DNA of 64,000 nucleotides from Pancytospora philotis. Taxonomy: Eukaryota; Microsporidia. The DNA lies in contig JALRLY010000261.1 of the NCBI GenBank assembly GCA_023647555.1, positions 1-64,000 of the forward strand. The letters run 5' to 3'. Within the stretch, counting starts at the first letter, position 1. Every line of letters starts with the position of its first letter. The position numbers and the translations under genes were made by a program. Below are positions 9,318 to 16,203 of the stretch, one piece after another. The notes under the pieces are model-generated. The model made no database searches. It was not told the DNA's origin and saw nothing but the letters and a program-made list of their open reading frames with translations.

Positions 9318-10007
9318 ATGCCGGTGCTCGAGCTCAAGGACAAGAAATACGTGGTGCAGCTTCTGTCGGTGCTGGACAGGAAGGGGCAGGTGACCTTCGA
9401 CATCACCGACAGGATGATGCGGGTCTCGACGCTGCGACCGCCCTTCTTCTACCTGTGCATCCCCGGGAGCCTCTACAGCATCGACGGGCCCGCCTCCTTC
9501 ACGATCGCCATCGAGCACGTGCTGGAGAACATCAACCGGCTCGCGAGCAGCACCATCGAGCTGGAGCAGTCTTTCCGAATTGTGGAGCGCGACCCCAGCG
9601 CACCAGGGGGCAGCGGCGTGCTCTCCTACATCGACATCCCGTTCACGCTCCCCATCGAGGCGTTCTACCAGCACACCGAAAATTTTTCAACGCGGCTGTT
9701 CATCAGGAAAGGCATTCTGAAGCATCTGATCAGAGGGTCTGTGACGTACATGTGCGAGGACCGGCTGGTGCTGAAGCGCTACGGCGACGGCTGCCACGAG
9801 GTGATGCGCATCGATGCGGAGTTCCTCGAGGAGGGCGAGCTGCACTTCAGCTGCTCGAACGACTGGGTCGACGGGCTGCTCGGGGCGGCCGAGCTGCTCT
9901 CCACGGTGCAGCTGTGCTTCGCCGAGGGGCGCATGCATGTCAAGGCGCTGTTTACCAAGCACGACAAGGCGTATTTGGAGATCGTGGTGCTCGAAAAGCT
10001 TCAGTAG
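9318..10007 (+). CDS. PCNA-fold sliding clamp, possibly a 9-1-1 subunit (Rad1/Hus1-like)
   Basis: The 229-residue protein has the size and alternating strand pattern of a two-domain sliding clamp. Each half ends in an extended strand segment, with a linker near SYIDIPFTLPIEAFYQ and a second domain ending YLEIVVLEKLQ. I cannot find the conserved signatures of replicative PCNA, such as its N-terminal MFEA strand or the C-terminal YLAPK. A DNA-damage checkpoint clamp subunit (Hus1 or Rad1) therefore seems more likely. Upstream in-frame codons lack an ATG, so translation should start at 9318 in the context CCACCCATG. The identification rests on pattern, not on an unambiguous motif. Confidence 0.5.
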   Translation: MPVLELKDKKYVVQLLSVLDRKGQVTFDITDRMMRVSTLRPPFFYLCIPGSLYSIDGPASFTIAIEHVLENINRLASSTIELEQSFRIVERDPSAPGGSGVLSYIDIPFTLPIEAFYQHTENFSTRLFIRKGILKHLIRGSVTYMCEDRLVLKRYGDGCHEVMRIDAEFLEEGELHFSCSNDWVDGLLGAAELLSTVQLCFAEGRMHVKALFTKHDKAYLEIVVLEKLQ

Positions 10008-10035
10008 GGGTGTGGTTTGGATTGCCATAGTGTTA

Positions 10036-10135
10036 GCATAAGCAACGACGCATCTGCATAAGCAACGACGCATCTGCATAAGCAAAGACGCATCTGCATA
10101 AGCAACGACGCATCTGCATAAGCAACGATGCATCA
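10036..10135. repeat. 20-bp tandem repeat, five copies
   Basis: Five head-to-tail copies of GCATAAGCAACGACGCATCT, with single-base changes in copies 3 and 5. The rest of the 10008-10346 gap holds a further direct repeat, ACCATGTTTGTTGCA at 10230-10244 and 10255-10269. No gene is seen in the gap. Confidence 0.95.
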
Positions 10136-10331
10136 GCATGCGCTCCTAACAATACAATACCACAGTATTAAAAGCGAGTTTTTTTGTTATGCGCTAGCGT
10201 AATGGTGTAAATTATGTTTAAGCTTTAGAACCATGTTTGTTGCACTACCAGCAAACCATGTTTGTTGCAGCAGAATTCACACTACCACCGGCCCACGCCC
10301 CAAAGACCGCCCGCCGAGCGATTAAAGTTAT

Positions 10332-10339
10332 AAAATTTT
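10332..10339 (+). promoter_or_regulatory. AAAATTTT promoter element of MND1
   Basis: Lies 8 nt before the MND1 ATG and overlaps a TATAAA-like run. Confidence 0.65.
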
Positions 10340-10346
10340 ACACTCC

Positions 10347-10961
10347 ATGGCCAAGAGGGGCGTTTCGGCCGAGGAGAAGCTGCGGCGGCTGGTGAACTTC
10401 TTCACGTCAAAGCCGGACGTGTACAATATAAAGGAGCTCGAGAGCAAGATCCCGAAGGCGTGCGAGGTCTCCTCGATGATCGTGCCGGACCTCGTCAAGG
10501 AGGCCGTGGACGAGAATCTGATACGGAGCGACAAGCTCGGGAACGCGCGCGTGTACTGGCTGTTCGAGAAGGAGGCGGAGCACTTCTACACCTGCGAGAT
10601 CGAGAAGCTGGAGATGGCGATCCAGGGCTACGGCGAGGAGATCGCGAAGAAGGAGGCGCATCTCGCGCGGCTCGAGAAGATGGTGGAGAAGAGCGAGGGG
10701 CGCGACGAGCTGATGGCGGTCTACGACGAGCTGAGGCAGCGCGCGGAGGCGGCCGAGCGCAACCGCTGGCTGTCCGAGAACTGCTCGTACGCGCAGTACG
10801 AGCAGATGGGCCAGGAGAGCAGCGCGGCCAAGGCCACGATCAACAAGGCCACCGATGATATTTTCACGCTCAAGGCCTACGTGTGCGGGAAGTTCGGGCT
10901 GGACAAGAAGGACTTTGACCGGAGCTTCGACCTGAAGGAATCGATGGACTACGTAGAGTGA
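10347..10961 (+). CDS. MND1: meiotic nuclear division protein 1 (Mnd1)
   Basis: The 204-residue product aligns along its whole length with Mnd1, which pairs with Hop2 to stimulate Dmc1/Rad51 strand exchange in meiotic recombination. The N-terminal winged-helix region reads RGVSAEEKLRRLVNFF, followed by a Tyr-Trp motif (ARVYWLFEKEAEHF), a long coiled coil (about 75-150) and the C-terminal cap with DDIFTLKAYVCGKFGLDKKD ahead of the final DYVE. Length equals the family norm. Its intactness implies a retained meiotic programme. Hop2 and Dmc1 are not in this window. Confidence 0.95.
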   Translation: MAKRGVSAEEKLRRLVNFFTSKPDVYNIKELESKIPKACEVSSMIVPDLVKEAVDENLIRSDKLGNARVYWLFEKEAEHFYTCEIEKLEMAIQGYGEEIAKKEAHLARLEKMVEKSEGRDELMAVYDELRQRAEAAERNRWLSENCSYAQYEQMGQESSAAKATINKATDDIFTLKAYVCGKFGLDKKDFDRSFDLKESMDYVE

Positions 10962-11241
10962 TGGATGCGTCAGAATAAAATTGTGGCTGTGCCTATGTGA
11001 TATCGGCTTATGCCAGCTCGTGATACAACTATTTGCCCTCAACACTCAGCACATAAAATTAAAATACTATAAAAGTAACCATTTAGATCTGCGTTGCTGC
11101 GACGCTGTATCGTTATTGCAGACTCAATATTACAGTGGTGCATTGATTTATACGATACGTGACATCATTGATTTTAGACGTGGAATGATATAATTAATCA
11201 GTTGCTAACATTTATTATGTAAGACAGGCTTCGTCCCATCG

Positions 11242-11859
11242 ATGAGGGCAAATATTACAATAGCAGCATGCATTGCTCTCTGCAGTGCAACGAACAAGGC
11301 AGAAAATGGTCCAGAGGAGACTGTGCTGGCGCGTCCAAGCTATATTTCTGATGGTAACTTCGAGTATGATAGCGCCGGGTGTGCCGAGTTCTTCGAGATC
11401 CCGCGTGACAGGCCCGTGCGGATCTACTGCGACGGCGTCTATGACCTGTTCCATTACGGCCACATGCGGCAGCTGCACCAGGCGAAGAAGCTGTTTGAGA
11501 AAGTGTATCTTATTGTCGGTGTGCATGCGGATGATATAGTCCAAATGTATAAGCGACTGCCCATTCTTACGATGGAAGAGCGCTGCGAGAGCGTTGGATA
11601 CTTTAAGTACGTCGATAAGGTCGTGAAGGATGCTCCATGGTTTATAACGGAGGATTTTTTGATGAAGCATAAGATTGATTTTGTGGCCCATGATGAGGAG
11701 CCGTACCCCGCTGGTGATGGTGTTGATGATTTATACGGATGGTTAAAAAAGAGCGCTCGGTTTATACCCACACGAAGGACCAGCCGCATTTCCACTACCG
11801 AATTGATCAAAAGAGTGGTGGATAGAAGCAAGAAGGGAATTAAAGAAGGTACTAGCTGA
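11242..11859 (+). CDS. divergent phosphocholine cytidylyltransferase with signal-like N-terminus (tandem copy 1)
   Basis: The nucleotidyltransferase core is clear: PVRIYCDGVYDLFHYGH carries the HxGH motif, and DFVAHDEEPY and RTSRIST follow. Cytidylyltransferases of the Kennedy pathway make CDP-choline for phosphatidylcholine. This copy differs from its downstream neighbour in three ways. Its first 20 residues (MRANITIAACIALCSATNKA) look like a signal peptide. It lacks the C-terminal membrane-binding helix. It also departs from family consensus at catalytic-site positions: the RTxGIS glycine is arginine and the VRHC segment reads VGYF. It may be an enzyme moved to the secretory path or a pseudoenzyme. 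No AAAATTTT element precedes it, unlike copy 2. Confidence 0.85.
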   Translation: MRANITIAACIALCSATNKAENGPEETVLARPSYISDGNFEYDSAGCAEFFEIPRDRPVRIYCDGVYDLFHYGHMRQLHQAKKLFEKVYLIVGVHADDIVQMYKRLPILTMEERCESVGYFKYVDKVVKDAPWFITEDFLMKHKIDFVAHDEEPYPAGDGVDDLYGWLKKSARFIPTRRTSRISTTELIKRVVDRSKKGIKEGTS

Positions 11860-12097
11860 TGGGATCGCTCTATAATTCTAGCCAGTAAATTTCTCGTTAA
11901 TGTCTCTGTGACTGCTTCTTCGTTAAAAGCCTAGCAATATCAGCAATACCAGGCCATACTGTCACAGCAGCGATAAGTTATATGCATTTGCTGCATACGG
12001 GCCTATGTGTCAAATGAATCCGCTTTCTTATTTATTCTTTTTCCCGGTGCCTGCAAATGGGCCCGGCAGTTCTTTGCACAGACTAAAATTAGATCCT

Positions 12098-13009
12098 ATG
12101 ACGAGGAAAGGATCGGAAAGAAGAAAATCAATCAATTACAAACACAAAGTAGCCAAAAAATCCAAGGGAGCCAAGGCAAGAGAAGCGGCGCGGCGCAGCT
12201 CAGCAGCACGAGAAGGTTCTGCAGAGAGCGACTATGTGATGCTCGCCCCGTCCTACAGCGCCGCGGAGGGGTTCGAGCAGGAGGGGATGCGGAACGAGCA
12301 GCTCTACAGGATCCCGAAGCACCGGCCCGTGCGCATATACTGCGACGGTGTGTATGACCTCTTCCACTACGGCCATGCCAGACAGCTGGAGCAGGCCAAG
12401 CATCTCTTTCCCAGTGTGTATCTGCTCGTGGGCGTCACTTCTGATGAGATCACCGTTGCGCTCAAGGGGACAACGGTGATGTCGGGGCACGAGCGCTACG
12501 AGAGCGTGCGCCACTGCAAACACGTCGACGAGGTCGTGGAGGACGCACCGTGGATAATCACAGAGGACTTCCTTGCGGAGCACCAGATAGACCTCGTGGC
12601 CCACGACGACATCCCGTATTCTGGCGGCGGGCAGGACGACATCTATGCGCCGCTGAAGAGCGCGCACCGCTTCGTGGCCACGCAGCGGACCTCCGGGATC
12701 TCCACCTCGTCACTCATCACGCGGTTATTGCGCGACTACGACCTCTTTCTGCGGCGGCAGATTCTCCGCGGGATCTCGCACGAGGAGCTGAACATCTCCA
12801 GCTTCAAGGAGCGCCAGGTGAAGATTTCTGAGAAGCTGAACGTGGAGATCGACGGGCTCAAGAGCGAAATCAAGGAGATTGTGCGGTTCTGGGAGGAGCG
12901 CTCGAACAACTGGCTGTGCAGTTTTGTGAAAAAGTTCGAGAGCACGAAGATCGGGTGGATCGGGCGGCTCGTAGAATTCGTGAAGAAGCGCAAGCTTTTC
13001 AAGAACTGA
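12098..13009 (+). CDS. PCT1: CTP:phosphocholine cytidylyltransferase (tandem copy 2)
   Basis: Converts phosphocholine and CTP to CDP-choline, the regulated step of phosphatidylcholine synthesis. The basic N-terminal stretch (KHKVAKKSKGAKAREAARR) resembles the nuclear-localisation region of the family. The catalytic core has HYGH, the conserved lysine in VALKG, VAHDDIPY and an intact RTSGISTSS signature. The C-terminal 70 residues form an amphipathic helix (KIGWIGRLVEFVKKRK) like the lipid-sensing M domain. The ATG at 12098 follows AAAATTAG by a few bases; the longer upstream frame is hydrophobic and unlikely to be coding. It lies in tandem with the divergent copy 1. Confidence 0.93.
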   Translation: MTRKGSERRKSINYKHKVAKKSKGAKAREAARRSSAAREGSAESDYVMLAPSYSAAEGFEQEGMRNEQLYRIPKHRPVRIYCDGVYDLFHYGHARQLEQAKHLFPSVYLLVGVTSDEITVALKGTTVMSGHERYESVRHCKHVDEVVEDAPWIITEDFLAEHQIDLVAHDDIPYSGGGQDDIYAPLKSAHRFVATQRTSGISTSSLITRLLRDYDLFLRRQILRGISHEELNISSFKERQVKISEKLNVEIDGLKSEIKEIVRFWEERSNNWLCSFVKKFESTKIGWIGRLVEFVKKRKLFKN

Positions 13010-13194
13010 AGCAGGGATGTAGACGTATGGCATTAAATTGGTTATTGCGAGGGATTAAATGTTTATAATAATAATTTAGTATTTTTAATGCTATTTTTAG
13101 TTTGATTATAATATGATTGCATCCGATGATTGCATATCTGCATATAAAAGATGATCGCATGCCTGCATAAAGCAACGCAAACAAAAACAAGATT

Positions 13195-13845
13195 TTATTT
13201 ATTAGACGGCCATATGATGTCCCACAGCGTAGAGCTCTCCTCCGCCTGTATCTCTCTGCTGAAATCGATGAGCATGTTCTGCTCGAGCGACTCATCGTCG
13301 TTGTAGAGCCGCGCAAAGTCGCCCTTGGAGAGGTAGCCCTTCCCGCCCCTGTCGTATAGCTCGAGCACGCGGTCCACCTCCTCGTCCAGCATACGCGTGT
13401 GCTGCTCGCGCGCGTCCTCGGTGTCGATCTGGCTGTCCTGGCCGAGGCCATCGCCCCGCAGCATCTTTAGAATTTCTGTAAGGGCGTGCCGCGTGATGCG
13501 CCCCTTGTCCTCGATGTCGAAGAGCCCGAAGAGAAAGGCTATGCGCTTGAGCTTGCAGGTCTTGGACGAGAAGAGCGAGAGGAAGTCAAGGAAGCAGGAG
13601 AAGTTGAACTTGGTCTTCCGGTAGATGCTCTCGATGTGGTTGAAGATCAGCGTGCTGAGCGGGTTCCCATCGAACTCCGGCAGCATCTGCAGGTCGGTGT
13701 ACGCGAGCACGCCCGTACCCGTCCTGTCCAGATACGTGAAGCGGGCGTAGAGCAGCTCGACCTCCTGCTCGGTGAAAACCGTGCTGCCGGCGAGGTCCTC
13801 GAGCTCCTCGCCGGTGATGAGTGGGGACTTGAAAAACTCGGGCAT
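13195..13845 (-). CDS. calcineurin-B-like EF-hand protein
   Basis: The 216-residue product follows the calcineurin B / CHP layout of four EF-hand units: FTEQEVELLYARFTYLDRTG at the first, NPLSTLIFNHIE and a central region at the second, LFGLFDIEDKGRITRHAL at the third, and VLELYDRGGKGYLSKGDF at the fourth. Calcineurin B is the regulatory subunit of the calcium/calmodulin-dependent phosphatase. Most calcium loops are degenerate: loop 3 (DIEDKGRITRHA) lacks the final glutamate and loop 4 (DRGGKGYLSKGD) has glycine at ligand position 3. Calcium dependence may therefore be weak. About 30 residues longer than yeast calcineurin B. The catalytic subunit is not in the window. Confidence 0.75.
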   Translation of the reverse strand: MPEFFKSPLITGEELEDLAGSTVFTEQEVELLYARFTYLDRTGTGVLAYTDLQMLPEFDGNPLSTLIFNHIESIYRKTKFNFSCFLDFLSLFSSKTCKLKRIAFLFGLFDIEDKGRITRHALTEILKMLRGDGLGQDSQIDTEDAREQHTRMLDEEVDRVLELYDRGGKGYLSKGDFARLYNDDESLEQNMLIDFSREIQAEESSTLWDIIWPSNK

Positions 13846-13959
13846 GGGTGGCGAAAGCGGCGGGCCAATAACTCTTCTGAATAAATATGCATTTTATATG
13901 CATGAAATATATGCATATCAGTTGCATCGAATGATTTACACACAGCATTTCAACTAAAT

Positions 13960-14277
13960 TTACTTGCCATTGCGTATCTCGCACTCGCTGTAGTGGTTAA
14001 GCGCCCTCTCGAAAACGGCCTGTGTGAAGGCGGTCCCGCGCTCGTACCAGATCTCGGCATCGGCGATGGAGAACGGATGCTCGAGCTGCATGCGGAAGCA
14101 CAGGTCCACGTACACAACAAGGTCGTATCTGCAGTCCTGCGCCTGGTAGTCTATTCTGGCGTCCATCTTAGGCTCGTAGCGGACATCGCTTGCGCACACG
14201 AGGATGCTCTGCGGAAGCTTTTTGTAAGCCCTGGGCGCAGACATCCGGGCATGGCTGGCGGCCTCTTTATGCTGCAT
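13960..14277 (-). CDS. small protein of unknown function, 105 aa
   Basis: I do not recognise this protein. It is soluble, with no signal peptide or membrane segment, and has a mixed strand/helix pattern. The first ATG (14277) directly abuts a strong AAAATTTTTC element at 14278-14287; a second in-frame ATG 11 codons later could also serve. The stop is read within TAAATTTAG, one of the clearest cases of the stop-overlapping 3' signal. Element and compact spacing suggest a housekeeping gene. Confidence 0.7.
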   Translation of the reverse strand: MQHKEAASHARMSAPRAYKKLPQSILVCASDVRYEPKMDARIDYQAQDCRYDLVVYVDLCFRMQLEHPFSIADAEIWYERGTAFTQAVFERALNHYSECEIRNGK

Positions 14278-14287
14278 GAAAAATTTT
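14278..14287 (-). promoter_or_regulatory. AAAATTTTTC promoter element
   Basis: Abuts the ATG of the 105-aa gene, the shortest spacing of this element seen in the window apart from 2648-2655. Confidence 0.6.
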
Positions 14288-14399
14288 GGATCAAGCGCCA
14301 GCAGTGATTACGCTGCGACGGTCCGGAGAGCCTCGGTCGATCCGGTGTTAAGATACAAAACAAGCCCAAGCAGATTTATTCTTATTAGATGATAGTTCA

Positions 14400-14462
14400 T
14401 CAGAGTTTTCGCAGCCGACGCTTCTTATTTCTACGGCTGCGCGCTGGCCTCATTTTTTGCAT
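14400..14462 (-). CDS. possible 20-residue basic peptide, weakly eL41-like
   Basis: A short frame reads MQKMRPARSRRNKKRRLRKL, extremely basic and patterned like the 25-residue ribosomal protein eL41 (MR, then RR, then RRL). It is shorter than eL41, no AAAATTTT element precedes it, and eL41 is thought to be missing from some microsporidian ribosomes. It may be chance. Confidence 0.2.
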   Translation of the reverse strand: MQKMRPARSRRNKKRRLRKL

Positions 14463-14543
14463 TTTAATGAAGCCATTACCACTGCATCCCATCACTCTTG
14501 CTATACAATTGACTGCTTTAGGTTCCTTACTGTGCTAGCCACC

Positions 14544-14867
14544 TTAAAGCCGATGGTAGTGATCACCCGGAGGGCAATTCTCGGTATTGGCATTATCATC
14601 GTACTGTTCCTTGCCAATCCACTTATTATCGGTGTGCATGTGAGATCCCCCAGATTTAGAATGATGCCTGTGATGGCATTTTTCGGCGGTTCCACGCGAC
14701 GAGGAGCATGTCGTGTGCCCTCCCGCCGGGGCCTCAGGCGCTGAATCGAAAGACCCCACCGTATCTAACTCCACCCCTGGTCTGCTGCACTCCACGCCAT
14801 TAGCGCCGAAAAGCAGGAAGAGCGACACAGCAGAGACAATCCAACTCGTCTTGTGCGACATAGCCAT
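14544..14867 (-). CDS. small secreted protein sharing the VELDTVG motif, about 107 aa
   Basis: The signal peptide (TSWIVSAVSLFLLFGANGVEC) and the segment RPGVELDTVGSFDSAPEAP match the start of the 614-aa secreted protein at 16204-18048, so the two are paralogues at their N-termini. The rest is short, low-complexity and histidine-rich (EKCHHRHHSK). Start chosen at 14867 (context CCCCAATGG); an ATG two codons later is nearly equivalent. A TATA-like TTTATA lies about 25 nt upstream. Function unknown; histidines could bind metal. Confidence 0.68.
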   Translation of the reverse strand: MAMSHKTSWIVSAVSLFLLFGANGVECSRPGVELDTVGSFDSAPEAPAGGHTTCSSSRGTAEKCHHRHHSKSGGSHMHTDNKWIGKEQYDDNANTENCPPGDHYHRL

Positions 14868-15427
14868 TGGGGTGCGCGCGTTCGCTTCATTTATACGCCA
14901 AAGGAGATCCCCTATACTAGAAAGGAGTTTACTGCCGCGCATCTATTGGTCTGTTTCTGAGTGATTGGTGTGGGGGCTGTTGGCTTCCAGGAGTTGTGCG
15001 AGTGGCGAATGTTATCGTAGTCAACGTGATGCTTCAGTGGTTATGCTTAATGAGGATGGGTTTGCAGTCAAGTAGATAGTGATTGTATAAGCGGGAATGA
15101 ACTGATACGCTGCTCTTGCTATGATATTGCCATTATTCGGCAAGCATGTAAAATATTACAGCTTCAAATAAAAAATAGGCACAGACTTTTATTGAACGAT
15201 AATTTACTAGGGCATTCTAAAGGATGATCAGGTCGGTGGAGCTGTCTTTGATAGCATAGTTTGTGCCTGGCAAGACGAATGGCTAAAATCTACACCGCTC
15301 GAGCTGATCATAGCTGTGCAGCTTCCATTGTTTTAGCAAAACTGAAATCTCAGTGAAGCGCACGAATGATTTCACCAGGATAAGCCATGCATGTAAAAGA
15401 GTGGCTGCGCAGTACGCTTGTGCCCTA
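14868..15427. other. intergenic, no feature seen
   Basis: About 560 bases with no convincing open frame, RNA gene or repeat. A polyadenylation-like AATAAA occurs near 15168. Confidence 0.5.
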
Positions 15428-15613
15428 CTAGCATTTAGATATGGAGATGATGCTGTCGCCTCTGATGTACAGCTCGCGCCCGCCATCCAGCTCCAGCACG
15501 ATGCTGCAGTGCTTGTCGTACATCCTAAGCTTGCCCGTGCGTGCCTTTCCGTTCCTGCACAGCACTCGCACGGCCTTGCAGCTGCATAGAAAAGCAGCGG
15601 GCGATTTTGTCAT
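15428..15613 (-). CDS. SMD2: minimal Sm protein, SmD2-like
   Basis: Only 61 residues, covering one Sm fold. The Sm1 motif reads VLCRNGKARTGKLRMYDKHC and the Sm2 motif reads ELYIRGDSIISI. The CRN plus D-K/R-HC plus RGDS combination is closest to SmD2, a core protein of spliceosomal U snRNPs. SmD2 elsewhere is about 110 residues; the N-terminal helix and the long inter-motif insertion are missing. An LSm protein is the alternative. It is preceded by TTTAAATTTG (15631-15640) and the context GCCCATG. Presence of an Sm core implies residual splicing, though no intron was found here. Confidence 0.72.
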   Translation of the reverse strand: MTKSPAAFLCSCKAVRVLCRNGKARTGKLRMYDKHCSIVLELDGGRELYIRGDSIISISKC

Positions 15614-15789
15614 GGGCGTGCAGCCTTAGGCAAATTTAAACAAAGGGCCATTGCAGTTTTCTCAAAGATTAGGAAAAATAAAAGTACATGTTTATGCAAG
15701 TAAGAAATGCTTTTCTATTATTTGATGCACCACTAGCCCTTGTTTATAGCTGTTATTCGTTCAGCAACAGTGCAACACAAGCAGCTACT

Positions 15790-15798
15790 AAATTTTTC
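15790..15798 (+). promoter_or_regulatory. AAATTTTTC promoter element
   Basis: Lies 15 nt before the ATG at 15814 and decides that start over the upstream in-frame ATG at 15688. Confidence 0.6.
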
Positions 15799-15813
15799 AA
15801 GGCGCCCGCGCCC

Positions 15814-16035
15814 ATGGACGCGCTGTTCGATCTGCTCGGGCGGATCGAGGCATCGATCCACGAGCAGCCCGAGCTGCTCAAGGAGCGGGCTCTTCTGGAG
15901 GCCGAGATGATGTACACGCACTACGCCATGAAGATATCGCTCGGGAAGCTGAACAACAAGCTGGACGGGGATGCGAAGGAGGGCGTGATGCGCTCGAAGC
16001 AGTTCATAGAGAAGATCTCGCAGATTAACTTCTGA
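15814..16035 (+). CDS. small helical protein of unknown function, 73 aa
   Basis: I do not recognise this protein. It is a single long amphipathic, probably coiled-coil helix (LGRIEASIHEQPELLKERA, then YTHYAMKISLGKLNNKL). The size and form would suit a small subunit of a kinetochore, prefoldin or Mediator-type complex, but no signature decides among them. The upstream extension of the frame is hydrophobic and precedes the promoter element, so the start at 15814 (context GCCCATGG) is preferred. Confidence 0.65.
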   Translation: MDALFDLLGRIEASIHEQPELLKERALLEAEMMYTHYAMKISLGKLNNKLDGDAKEGVMRSKQFIEKISQINF

Positions 16036-16203
16036 GATTTATTATTGGTTAGAATTGTAGTAATACTCTGCATAATTAAAATATTCTTGATACTTTATAG
16101 AACTAGATCTGCACTGGATGCTGCGAATACACTTTGTTTTGGTAAACACGGCCCAGAAGTCTAAGATGGTTCAGTAAAATAAAATAGTTAGCTTATGATA
16201 GAT

